From Nocardioides sp. (GTDB lineage Bacteria; Actinomycetota; Actinomycetes; Propionibacteriales; Nocardioidaceae): a stretch of 34,306 bases of DNA. The DNA lies in contig JAOPYB010000491.1 in assembly GCA_025964835.1 (NCBI GenBank), positions 1 through 34,306 of the forward strand, in the 5' to 3' direction. The notes under the pieces are model-generated. The model was not told where the DNA came from. It did no database searches and worked only from the letters and a program-made list of their open reading frames with translations. Of the stretch, positions 22,312-30,095 are shown piece after piece; positions within the stretch are counted from its first letter, which is position 1; each line of letters begins with the position of its first letter. A program made the position numbers and the translations under genes.

Positions 22312-23894
22312 GCGGGGTGGGTGACTCCGATGCCACCTCCGGGCGCAGCGACATCGAGGAGCTGATCCGGCGCCACGCCGCCGAGCGGCCACGTGACACC
22401 TGGCTGCTGTGGAAGGACGAGGCCTACTCGTGGTCCGACGTCCTCGACGCGGCACGCAAGGTCGCCAACGGGCTGGTCGAACGCGGCGTCCGGCCGGGTC
22501 AGCGCGTGGCGTTGATGATGCCGAACGGCCCGGAGTTCCTGTGGTCGCACTTCGGCGTCGTCTTCGCGGGCGCCTTGTCGGTGCCGCTGAACATCTCGCA
22601 GCGCGGCACCACGCTCGAGTACATCCTCGCCGACTCCGGCGCGGTCGCGACGATCTTCGCGGACGACCTGCGCGACGTCGTGACCCGAGCGGCGGGAGCG
22701 TGTCCCGACCTGCGCGAGCTGATCACCGTCGGCGGCGTCCGAGACGCCGAGGTCCGGCACACGTTCGACGACCTGATGGCATCGCCGGCCGCCGACCTCG
22801 ACCTGGGCAACGACGCCGCCGGTGGGGGCGTCGGCCTGATGTACACCTCCGGCACCACCGGCCCGCCCAAGGGCGTGGTGACCAAGGCCTACGACCTGCG
22901 CAGCCTCGAGGCCCTCATCGCCGAGGCCGGCATCCGGCCGGGCGAGACGATGTACACCCCGCTGCCGCTGTACCACGGCAATGCCCTGGTGGTCTCCGCG
23001 CTCGGGTCGATGGTCGCAGGCGGGCGCCTCGCCCTCGGCGCGAAGTTCAGCGCGTCCCGGTTCTGGGACGACATCCGCCGGTACGACGCGGTGGAGTTCA
23101 ACGCCCTCGGCGGGATCATCCCGATCCTGCTCAAGCAGCCGCTGCGGCCCGACGACTCCGACAACCCGGTGCGTGTGGTGCTCTCCGCGGGCGCACCCTC
23201 CGACGAGCGGTGGGACGAGTTCCAGGACCGGTTCGGCGTGCGCCTGGTCGAGTGGTTCGGCATGGTCGACTCGCCCGGCACGCTGCTCAACGCCTCCGGA
23301 CGCCCCGGCAGCATGGGCCAGCCGGTCGGCGGCGTCGACTTCCGCATCGTCGACGACCACGACCAGGAGCTCCCGCCGGGCCAGGTCGGGGAGCTTCTGT
23401 TCAAGCACCCCGCCGGGCAGCTCTCGCACTACCACAACAACGAGCAGGCGACCCAGGACGCCTATCGCGGCGGCTGGTTCCACTCGGGCGATCTCGCCTC
23501 GATGGACGCGGACGGCTGGTTCTACTTCCGGGGCCGCAAGAAGCAGTCGATGCGTCGCCGCGGCGAGAACATCTCCGCCTGGGAGATCGAGTCCGTGGTG
23601 ATCCAACATCCCGCCGTGCGCGAGTGCGCGGCGTACGGCGTGCCGTCCGAGATGGGCGAGGAGGAGGTCGTGGTGGCCGTGGTCCCGGTGGAGGGTGCAC
23701 AGCTGCGCCCGCAGGACGTCGTCACCTTCTGCGAGGGGTCCCTGGCCCACTACGCGGTGCCCCGTTACGTCACGGTCGTCGCCGAGCTGCCCAAGACCGG
23801 CACGCAGAAGATCCAGTACGAGGCGTTGAAGCAGACCTGGTCGCCGGCGGACGCCTGGGACCGCGAAGCACATGCCGAGGAGGCACGCTCATGA
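22308..23894 (+). CDS. Acyl-CoA synthetase (AMP-forming)
   Basis: 528 residues from GTG 22308, overlapping the SDR stop (GTGA). ANL superfamily motifs in order: phosphate loop LMYTSGTTGPPKGVV (about 179), LPLYHGNALVV, VRVVLSAGAPS, WFGMVDSPGTLL, adenylate-binding SGDLASMDADGWFYFRGRKK with the hinge, RRRGENISAWEIES, and the C-terminal catalytic Lys in KTGTQKIQYEAL. It activates a carboxylic acid to its CoA ester with ATP. It resembles the crotonobetaine/bile-acid ligase branch, which takes medium-sized polar or cyclic acids. In the lva-like arrangement it equals LvaE. It would provide the CoA ester used by the kinase and thiolase. Confidence 0.92.
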   Translation: MSGVGDSDATSGRSDIEELIRRHAAERPRDTWLLWKDEAYSWSDVLDAARKVANGLVERGVRPGQRVALMMPNGPEFLWSHFGVVFAGALSVPLNISQRGTTLEYILADSGAVATIFADDLRDVVTRAAGACPDLRELITVGGVRDAEVRHTFDDLMASPAADLDLGNDAAGGGVGLMYTSGTTGPPKGVVTKAYDLRSLEALIAEAGIRPGETMYTPLPLYHGNALVVSALGSMVAGGRLALGAKFSASRFWDDIRRYDAVEFNALGGIIPILLKQPLRPDDSDNPVRVVLSAGAPSDERWDEFQDRFGVRLVEWFGMVDSPGTLLNASGRPGSMGQPVGGVDFRIVDDHDQELPPGQVGELLFKHPAGQLSHYHNNEQATQDAYRGGWFHSGDLASMDADGWFYFRGRKKQSMRRRGENISAWEIESVVIQHPAVRECAAYGVPSEMGEEEVVVAVVPVEGAQLRPQDVVTFCEGSLAHYAVPRYVTVVAELPKTGTQKIQYEALKQTWSPADAWDREAHAEEARS

Positions 23895-25090
23895 GGAACG
23901 TCTACGTCGCGGGTGCACACATGACCCGGTTCGCCAAGCTGCCCGACGAGACCGTGCGGACGCTGACCGAGGCCGCTGTGGGCGGTGCTCTCGCCGACGC
24001 CGACATCGCACCCAGTGAGGTCGAGACGACCTTCTTCGGCAATGCGATCAGCGGGATCATCACCGGCCAGGAGATGGTGCGCGGGCAGTCAGCCCTACGC
24101 AACACCGGAGTCCTCGGCGGCCCGGTGGTCAACGTCGAGAACGCCTGCTCGTCCTCGTCGTCGGCGTTCAACCTCGCCTGGCTCGCAGTCGCCTCCGGGC
24201 AGGTTGACGTAGCGCTGGCTGTCGGCTCGGAGAAGATGACCGAGCCGACCGGCCTCAAGGCCAAGGCGGCGCTCGAGTCCGCCGTGGACCTCGAGGAGGT
24301 CGCCGTCCTCAAGGCTCGGCTCGGCGACAACGACGAGGGAGAGGGCGACCGCTCCTTCTTCATGGACCTGTACGCCGGCACCGCCCGCGCCTACCTCGAG
24401 CGCACCGGTGCGACAGCCGTGGACTTCGCACAGGTCTCCGTCAAGAACCACCTGCACAGCTCGCTCAACCCGCACGCTCAGTTTCGCAAGACCACCACTG
24501 TCGAGGAGGTCCTGGCGAGCCGGACGATCGTCGACCCGCTGACGCTGTTGATGTGCTCGGCTATCGGAGACGGCGGCGCTGCGGTGGTGCTTGTCTCCGA
24601 GGAGATGCTCCGGACCGACCGTGCCAAGGTCAAGGTGCTGGCGAGCGTCCTGACCTCGGGCTACGCACAGCAGACGACGGCGTACGACGACTCGGCTGTG
24701 GTTCGCGCCGCGCGGAAGGCGTACGAGATCGCGGGAGTGGGGCCCGAGGACCTCGACCTGGTCGAGCTCCACGACGCGGCCGCACCGGCCGAGCTCGTGC
24801 TCTACGAGGAGCTCGGGCTGTGCGCGCAGGGCGACGGCGCGAAGCTCCTGGCGTCCGGCGAGACGACGCTCGGCGGCCGGGTCCCGGTCAACACCAGCGG
24901 CGGGCTGCTGGGCAAGGGGCACCCGGTCGGGGCGACCGGGTGCGCGCAGATCACCGAGATCGTCGACCAGATGTGGGGTCGCGCGGGAGCGCGTCAGGTC
25001 CCCGGCGTCCGGGTCGCGCTCGCGGAGAACGGCGGCGGCTACATCGGGAGCGACTCGGCGGCCGCCGTCGTCAACATCCTGTCGCGCTGA
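23891..25090 (+). CDS. SCP2-type thiolase / acetyl-CoA acetyltransferase family protein
   Basis: 399 residues, ATGA overlap with the CoA ligase. The nucleophilic Cys is in NVENACSSSSSAF; a distal active-site His in GKGHPVGATG follows NTSGGLLGKG. The usual HDCF or NEAF motif is replaced by VELHDAAAPAEL, and the C-terminal GGGxG loop reads ENGGGYIG without a Cys, as in SCP2 thiolases. Likely thiolytic release of acetyl- or propionyl-CoA from a 3-ketoacyl-CoA, or, in some non-canonical relatives, retro-aldol or carrier roles. A second, classical thiolase is encoded at 32167. Confidence 0.88.
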   Translation: MRNVYVAGAHMTRFAKLPDETVRTLTEAAVGGALADADIAPSEVETTFFGNAISGIITGQEMVRGQSALRNTGVLGGPVVNVENACSSSSSAFNLAWLAVASGQVDVALAVGSEKMTEPTGLKAKAALESAVDLEEVAVLKARLGDNDEGEGDRSFFMDLYAGTARAYLERTGATAVDFAQVSVKNHLHSSLNPHAQFRKTTTVEEVLASRTIVDPLTLLMCSAIGDGGAAVVLVSEEMLRTDRAKVKVLASVLTSGYAQQTTAYDDSAVVRAARKAYEIAGVGPEDLDLVELHDAAAPAELVLYEELGLCAQGDGAKLLASGETTLGGRVPVNTSGGLLGKGHPVGATGCAQITEIVDQMWGRAGARQVPGVRVALAENGGGYIGSDSAAAVVNILSR

Positions 25091-25133
25091 CGCGGCACAC
25101 CAGACACACCAACAAGCATCGAAAGGATCGGTC

Positions 25134-25916
25134 GTGGAGTTCAAAGAGGTCGTCGGCAACCGGCGCTCCGTGAGGCACTTCCTGCCCTACAAGCAGGTTG
25201 AGCGGGAGAAGATCCAGGTCATGCTCGAGGCGGCCAACCGGTCGTCGAGGTCGATGAACGCCGACTACGTCAAGGCGATCGTCGTCAACCGTGACGAGCT
25301 CAGTGAGGAGCTGCGCGACTCACTGCGCAACCCCACGACGACGCTCGACCTGGACATGGCGCCCACCTACATCATGTGGTTCATCAACCTGAAGTACCCG
25401 GAGGGCACCAAGGAGCGGCTCAAGCAGCTCATCGACCACGGTGTCAACACGCCCAGCCACGGCTGGTCGCACGCGTACGTCGACGGCGTCATCCAGAAGA
25501 CCGTCATCGACAAGATCGCCGGTGACGACGCCCGCCTGAACTGGATGGGTGCGATCGAGACCGGACAGGCCATCGCCCAGGCACTCCTGGCGGCGTACGA
25601 CGAGGGCCTCGGCGCGTGCCTGCACAACTTCACCGACACCAAGATCCGCGAGGCGCTCAACGTGCCAGACCACTGGCGCCGCGCCTGGATCATGCTGGTC
25701 GGCTACCCGGCGATGGGTGCCGAGGACGGTGGCCAGCGCCCCCGTCGTCCGCTGGGCGAGAACTTCAAGTTCGGCAACGCCGACACGCCGTTCGAGTCCG
25801 ATCCCGCGGTAGTTGCACGACTCACCGAGGCCAAGCTCATCCAGGCCCCCAGTCCCACGCCACACCGGTTCGAGGAGATCCGTCTCTTCAACCGCGAGTT
25901 CGGACTGCCCGAGTGA
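25134..25916 (+). CDS. Nitroreductase-family FMN-dependent oxidoreductase
   Basis: 260 residues from GTG 25134 with aagga upstream. N-terminal NRRSVRHFLPYKQVEREKIQ is the FMN-phosphate-binding segment of the nitroreductase fold; AIETGQAIAQALLAAYDEGLGACLHNF and NVPDHWRRAWIMLVGYP complete it. Family members reduce nitro groups, quinones and enones, or oxidise or dehalogenate in specialised clusters. Here a flavin-dependent reduction or desaturation of a ring or enone is plausible. The nearest homologues should be checked, since fold membership does not fix chemistry. It follows the thiolase by 43 bp. Confidence 0.82.
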   Translation: MEFKEVVGNRRSVRHFLPYKQVEREKIQVMLEAANRSSRSMNADYVKAIVVNRDELSEELRDSLRNPTTTLDLDMAPTYIMWFINLKYPEGTKERLKQLIDHGVNTPSHGWSHAYVDGVIQKTVIDKIAGDDARLNWMGAIETGQAIAQALLAAYDEGLGACLHNFTDTKIREALNVPDHWRRAWIMLVGYPAMGAEDGGQRPRRPLGENFKFGNADTPFESDPAVVARLTEAKLIQAPSPTPHRFEEIRLFNREFGLPE

Positions 25917-25947
25917 CCGCGCGACCCATTCGATTCGAGCGAGAGAG

Positions 25948-26322
25948 ATGTCTGACGTCATGACGAACGAGCACACCGTCGAAAGCCTGAAGCCGACCTT
26001 CGAGGTCAAGCGTTGGCTCGAGAGCGCCAAGCTGGACACGGAGCCAGAGATCGAGCAGGACTCCCGGGTGCGGGTGCTGGCCCAGTTCTGCAACCATCAG
26101 GGTCGCCACCCCAAGGACATGATCGAGGCGGTCCTGCGCGGGGGCGAGGAGGACGGGCAGTACACGATCGCCATCAAGGCCCGCCGCGAGCTGGACGAGG
26201 CCATCAACACCTTCGGCGACACGCTCGGCCTCTCCTTGCACCAGAACATCACCGCCGGCAACGTCGTCCGGAGCTTCTTCATCCACAACGGCGTGCAGAT
26301 GCAGGGGCGTCCCTCGCTGTGA
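25948..26322 (+). CDS. Conserved-looking protein of unknown function
   Basis: 124 residues from ATG 25948 (gagagag upstream); soluble, no signal peptide or membrane segment. Segments TFEVKRWLESAKLDTEPEIEQD, FCNHQGRHPKDMIEAVLRGG and NITAGNVVRSFFIHNGVQMQG look structured. I do not recognise the family. It is translationally coupled (GTGA overlap) to the two-domain EthD protein and follows the nitroreductase, so a partner role with one of these is the simplest guess. Confidence 0.7.
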   Translation: MSDVMTNEHTVESLKPTFEVKRWLESAKLDTEPEIEQDSRVRVLAQFCNHQGRHPKDMIEAVLRGGEEDGQYTIAIKARRELDEAINTFGDTLGLSLHQNITAGNVVRSFFIHNGVQMQGRPSL

Positions 26323-27110
26323 CGACCGGAAGCCTGCTCGGTCCCCAACCGCTGAAGTGGACCTACATCTACGGGCTCGGCGACTCGCCAGAGGCGGCCG
26401 CCTGGCACCGGGACGAGTGGGTGCAGGGACTCGTGGACGTCGACGGAGTGAGCCGCGTCGTCGTCCACGAGTCTCGCAAGGCCCCCCAGCCCGACGACGT
26501 CTCGCGCCCGCTCAACGACTGGGCCGGTCTGGTCGAGGTGCACCTGGACGACCTGTCCGTCGTCACCGGCCCGCTGGCCGCACGCGCCCGCGCCGAAATG
26601 GGCGGCCGGTTCACGGCGCTGCGCGGCATCGTCTCCACGGTGAGCGAGGAGTACGACCTGCGCCGCGACGTGCCGGCACAGCAGCACCCGTACGCCACCG
26701 AGAGCATCACCTGGAAGACCGTGCCACCGCCGGCGGGCGAGCCGGGCGACACCGACGACCTGTGGCGCTACGTCTACTTCTTCCGCTACAAGGACGGGGT
26801 CCCGTGGGTCGAGGGTGAGGACTGGTATCTCGGCCACCACACCCGTGAGGGCCGTCAGCTCCCGGGTCTGCGGCGCTACGTGACCTGGCGACGCCGACGC
26901 TGCGACGCCCTGACCGGCGAGGATGCCGCCCTGTTCAACGGCTTCGCTCGCTACACCGAGCTGTGCTTCGAGACCTTCGAGGGCTGGCACGACGCGACCC
27001 ACGCCCGCGGCCCCAACTGGCGGATGCCCGAGGCATGGCCGGGCGGCGTGTGGACCGACTACCAACAGCTGTTCATCGGCACGTCGCCCGACCTCGACGT
27101 CACCGGCTGA
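26319..27110 (+). CDS. Two-domain EthD-like (dimeric alpha-beta barrel) protein
   Basis: 263 residues from GTG 26319. The C-terminal half (about 145-263: WRYVYFFRYKDGVPWVEGED, WYLGHHTREGRQ, ARYTELCFETFEG, YQQLFIGTSPDLD) aligns with the whole single-domain protein at 17162. The N-terminal half (LKWTYIYGLGD, WHRDEWVQGLVDVDGVSRVVVHES) looks like a divergent second copy of the same fold, so the monomer may mimic the usual dimer. The function is unknown; barrels of this type are often found as helper or catalytic proteins in xenobiotic catabolism. Confidence 0.65.
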   Translation: MTTGSLLGPQPLKWTYIYGLGDSPEAAAWHRDEWVQGLVDVDGVSRVVVHESRKAPQPDDVSRPLNDWAGLVEVHLDDLSVVTGPLAARARAEMGGRFTALRGIVSTVSEEYDLRRDVPAQQHPYATESITWKTVPPPAGEPGDTDDLWRYVYFFRYKDGVPWVEGEDWYLGHHTREGRQLPGLRRYVTWRRRRCDALTGEDAALFNGFARYTELCFETFEGWHDATHARGPNWRMPEAWPGGVWTDYQQLFIGTSPDLDVTG

Positions 27111-27138
27111 CCCACCCAACACGAGACGGACGGACATC

Positions 27139-27927
27139 ATGCGTATCGCACTCACCAACGACGATGGGGTGCACGCGCCCGGCATCGAGCACCTGGCTGT
27201 CGCCCTGCATGCGGCCGGCCACGACGTCGTCATCTGCGCCCCCGACGGCAACCTGAGCGGCGCCGGTGCGTCCACCGGTGCGGACCTGCGCAAGATCAGA
27301 GGCATCGCGATCGAGCCCACCACCGTCGCCGGACTCGAGGCGCACCGCGTCTCGTCGACGCCGGCCGTGTGCGCGCTCCTTGCGATCCGAGGAGCCTTCG
27401 GCGGGCCCGTCGACCTGGTGATGTCCGGGATCAACCCGGGCACCAACATGGGCCCGAGCGTGCTCCACTCCGGCACGGTCGGCGCCGTCGTCACGGCGGC
27501 CAACTTCGACGTGCCCGGCCTGGCCGTGTCGATGGACGCCGAGGAGGACGCGCCCGCCGAGATCTTCCAGGGTGCCGCGACCTGGGCGTTGTTCGTGCTC
27601 GACAACCTCGACCTCCGGGGTGCGCCGCGAGCCCTGAGCCTGAACGTACCGGGCGTCCGCGCGGCGGACGTCCGCGGTGTGCGCGCCACCGGTCTCGACG
27701 CCACTCCCGGCTTCCGGGCGGCAGGCGTGCGCACCGTCGAGCCGCTGCCTTCGGGAGGCCGCCTCGTGTCCTTCGTGTACGAGCCGGTCGAGCGGACGCT
27801 CGACGAGGACGGTGACGTGGCTGCCCTGCGTGCGGGCTGGGCCAGCCTCAGCTGGCTCTCGTCGATCGCCGCGGACGACGCGCCCCGGGGAGCCTGGCGC
27901 GCAGACCGGGTTCCGACCTCCGTCTGA
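27139..27927 (+). CDS. SurE-like 5'/3'-nucleotidase / phosphatase
   Basis: 262 residues. It keeps the family's metal and phosphate ligands: IALTNDDGVHAPGI (Asp-Asp), Ser in GNLSGAGAS and Asn in MSGINPGTNMG, plus HSGTVGAVVTAANFDVPGLAVS. SurE proteins are metal-dependent phosphatases for nucleoside monophosphates and other phosphate esters. It sits inside a CoA-catabolic operon with a small-molecule kinase, away from the usual stress-gene context, so it may act on a pathway phosphoester or on a cofactor precursor. It is 29 bp after the EthD gene and 30 bp before the regulator. Confidence 0.88.
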   Translation: MRIALTNDDGVHAPGIEHLAVALHAAGHDVVICAPDGNLSGAGASTGADLRKIRGIAIEPTTVAGLEAHRVSSTPAVCALLAIRGAFGGPVDLVMSGINPGTNMGPSVLHSGTVGAVVTAANFDVPGLAVSMDAEEDAPAEIFQGAATWALFVLDNLDLRGAPRALSLNVPGVRAADVRGVRATGLDATPGFRAAGVRTVEPLPSGGRLVSFVYEPVERTLDEDGDVAALRAGWASLSWLSSIAADDAPRGAWRADRVPTSV

Positions 27928-27957
27928 CGGCCCATGACCAACTGAAGGGGTGGGCCG

Positions 27958-28674
27958 ATGCCCAACGAATCGCGTGCCGGACCGACCGAGCGGACGGGAC
28001 CGACGTCTTCAGCGGCCGCGCTGACGCCGAGCGCTGACGACGCGGACTCCGGCCTGGTCCGGGCCGACGCCCTGGCAGGCCTCTCGGCGAAGGGGCTGCG
28101 TACGCGCCGACGGCTGCTCCAGGGGGCACGAAGCGCCTTCGAGCTGAAGGGCTCGTACGTCGACACCCGCATCTCCGACATCGTCAAGGCGAGCGGGGTC
28201 GCCTACGGGAGCTTCTACACGTATTTCGACTCGAAGGAGGAGCTCTTCTACGAGCTCGCCGTCGAGGTCGTCGGCGAGATGTACGTCGAGGGAACCTCGC
28301 GATACCGCGGCGACAACCCGCTCGAGCGCATCGATGCGTCCAACCGGCAGTTCCTCGACTCGTACCGTCGCCACGCCGCGATGATGACGATCATCGAACA
28401 GGCGGCGGCGCTCTACCCGGAGTTCCGTGCCCTCCGTCGTCGACTGCGCCAAGGGTTCGTCGATCGCATCTCCGCCAACTTCGAGAGGCTCTCGAAGGCG
28501 GGCCGGATCGACACCTCGATCGACCCCGTCATCGCTGCACACGCGCTGGTCTCGATGACCGACAACTTCGGCTATCTCTGGTTCGTGCTGGGCGAGGCCT
28601 TCGAGGACGAAGTGGCGTTGGCGACCCTCACCCAGCTGTGGGGGAACTCGCTGGGGCTGCGGTCGCCCTCATGA
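27958..28674 (+). CDS. TetR-family transcriptional regulator
   Basis: 238 residues. An unusually long N-terminal extension (about 45 residues, Ala/Ser/Asp-rich) precedes the DNA-binding domain: TRRRLLQGARSAFELKGSYVDTRISDIVKASGVAYGSFYTYFDSKEELF. The C-terminal ligand domain (QFLDSYRRHAAMMTIIEQAAALYPEFRALRR) resembles regulators of acyl-CoA or steroid-type catabolism. It is the only DNA-binding regulator of the catabolic region in the window and is the last gene of the operon headed by the perfect operator, so autorepression is likely. Its stop shares the palindrome tcatga with the convergent CofD stop (6-bp overlap). The proposed targets are the four TTGAC-N6-GTCAA sites. Confidence 0.9.
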   Translation: MPNESRAGPTERTGPTSSAAALTPSADDADSGLVRADALAGLSAKGLRTRRRLLQGARSAFELKGSYVDTRISDIVKASGVAYGSFYTYFDSKEELFYELAVEVVGEMYVEGTSRYRGDNPLERIDASNRQFLDSYRRHAAMMTIIEQAAALYPEFRALRRRLRQGFVDRISANFERLSKAGRIDTSIDPVIAAHALVSMTDNFGYLWFVLGEAFEDEVALATLTQLWGNSLGLRSPS

Positions 28675-29616
28675 GGACAGCACGTCCACGGTCGCCAGGC
28701 AGGCGCTGACCAGTGCGGCCCGGCTGGCCGCGTCCTGGGCCACGATCGGTGCGACCGCACCGATGAGGCCCGACGGGAGGTCGTGCGCCAGGTGTGCGTC
28801 AGCGGGGTCGAGCACGACGTGCGTGGCGACATCCGCGAAGAGCTCCGCGACGGCCAGGGGTTCGTGGGCGATCCCGCGTGCGGCGAGCAGCGCGGCGCGG
28901 GCGTGGTGCCGCCGACGGTCACGCTCGAGCTCGGGCGACGTGCTCACCACCGGGCTGATCAGGACGACGGGGAGACCGGCCGCCTTCCGGGCCGTCAGCA
29001 GGTCGCGGATCCCGTCGAGCTCGAGGGTGGGTTCGAGCGAGGCCACCGGGCTGGATGACGTGAGCACGACCACGTCCGCGTCCGCCATGGCCGGGAGCAC
29101 GGACGGCGCCGGGGTCCGCGGACCCGGCCACCGCACGTCCTGGACGGGCGGAGCGGCGTGGTCGCGGACCAGCCACTCCTGGAAGGCCGAGGTCCCCTTG
29201 TCGGTCACGATGACCGTGCCACGCGGGTGCAGGCTGGCGGGCACGAGCCGGGCTGTGATGCCCACCTCCCGGGCGAGCACGTCGGTGACCGATGCCAGGT
29301 CGGCGCCCCCGGAGAGCAGGGCGCTGCGTCGTTCGTGGTGCGCCCGGTCCTGGGTGCCGAGGTTGAACCAGGGTGTGGCCGTCGAGCCGGACGGGGGGAA
29401 CTCGTCCCCGCGGATACCCCATCCGCGCTCCTCGTCGAGGCGGCCGCTGAGCGCGTAGATGACGGCGTCCGTGTCCGGACACACGAGGAGGTCGTCAGCG
29501 ACCCAGTCGTCGGCGACGTTGGTGACGAAGGTCGATCGGTCGGCCAGACCCTCCTGGGCGAGTGCCAGCGCGAATCGCGCGCCGCCAAGGCCGCCGCAGA
29601 GTGCCGTGATCCTCAT
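28669..29616 (-). CDS. CofD/FbiA-family transferase (F420 biosynthesis), divergent
   Basis: 315 residues; ggaggag precedes ATG 29616. CofD/FbiA joins a phosphorylated three-carbon unit (from LPPG or EPPG) to the deazaflavin FO, forming F420-0 or its dehydro form. Landmarks: CGGLGGARFALAL, NVADDWVADDLLVCPDTDAVIYAL, DEERGWGIRGDEF, WFNLGTQDRAHHERR, FQEWLVRDHAAPPV, VLISPVV. Where typical FbiA has an LLPMSDD motif, this protein reads LVPASLHPRG, near the donor site, so its substrate may differ. It is last in a minus-strand operon with ACAD, SDR and MaoC genes, not with fbiB. The family call is firm; the exact product is uncertain. Confidence 0.87.
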   Translation of the reverse strand: MRITALCGGLGGARFALALAQEGLADRSTFVTNVADDWVADDLLVCPDTDAVIYALSGRLDEERGWGIRGDEFPPSGSTATPWFNLGTQDRAHHERRSALLSGGADLASVTDVLAREVGITARLVPASLHPRGTVIVTDKGTSAFQEWLVRDHAAPPVQDVRWPGPRTPAPSVLPAMADADVVVLTSSSPVASLEPTLELDGIRDLLTARKAAGLPVVLISPVVSTSPELERDRRRHHARAALLAARGIAHEPLAVAELFADVATHVVLDPADAHLAHDLPSGLIGAVAPIVAQDAASRAALVSACLATVDVLSS

Positions 29617-29638
29617 CGGTCTCCTCCGGGTCAGAGCG

Positions 29639-30088
29639 TCAGAGAACGCGGACGACGAATGCCGCCACGCACGCGGGCTTGGTCGATCCCTCGAGCTCCA
29701 CGACCAGGTCCAGAACCGCCTGGTACCCGCGCCCCAGAGGCCTCACCTCGGCCAGCCGGCCGCTGCCGCGCACGCGGCTGCCGACCAGCACCGGGGTGGG
29801 AAACCGAACCTTGTTCAGGCCGTAGTTGACCAGCATGTCTGCGCCGCGCAGCTCCACCAGCTGGTCAAAGAAGTGCGAGATCAGGGACAGGCTCAGGAAG
29901 CCGTGCGCGATGGGTCCGCCGAACGGCGAGGCAGCCGCGCGCTCGGGATCGACGTGGATCCACTGGCGGTCCTCCGTGACCTCGGCGAACGCGTCGACGC
30001 GGTCCTGTCCGATGCGCAACCAGTCGGTCGTCCCGAGGCTGCTGCCGGCCAGCCCGGGCAGGGAGGCGGGGGAATCCACGGTCAGCAC
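29639..30088 (-). CDS. MaoC-like (R)-specific enoyl-CoA hydratase
   Basis: 149 residues from GTG 30088, preferred over GTG 30112 because gtgagg lies just before it and it falls 7 bp after the SDR stop. Hot-dog-fold motif FAEVTEDRQWIHVDPERAAASPFGGPIAHGFLSLSL carries the catalytic Asp and His (D-x4-H). It adds water to an enoyl-CoA, giving an (R)-3-hydroxyacyl-CoA for the SDR encoded upstream. Normal length for NodN/MaoC-type single-domain proteins. With ACAD, SDR and the thiolase at 32167 it completes one beta-oxidation round. Confidence 0.9.
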   Translation of the reverse strand: MLTVDSPASLPGLAGSSLGTTDWLRIGQDRVDAFAEVTEDRQWIHVDPERAAASPFGGPIAHGFLSLSLISHFFDQLVELRGADMLVNYGLNKVRFPTPVLVGSRVRGSGRLAEVRPLGRGYQAVLDLVVELEGSTKPACVAAFVVRVL

Positions 30089-30095
30089 GGGTGCC

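Noticed and set aside
19549-22455. 968-residue minus-strand ORF opposite SDR, kinase and SDR genes
   Set aside because: It lies antisense to several well-supported genes and its Arg/Gly/Asp/His-rich composition has no domains; a typical codon-position shadow.
26097-28187. 696-residue minus-strand ORF
   Set aside because: It covers the EthD, SurE and TetR genes, which have clear family motifs on the plus strand.
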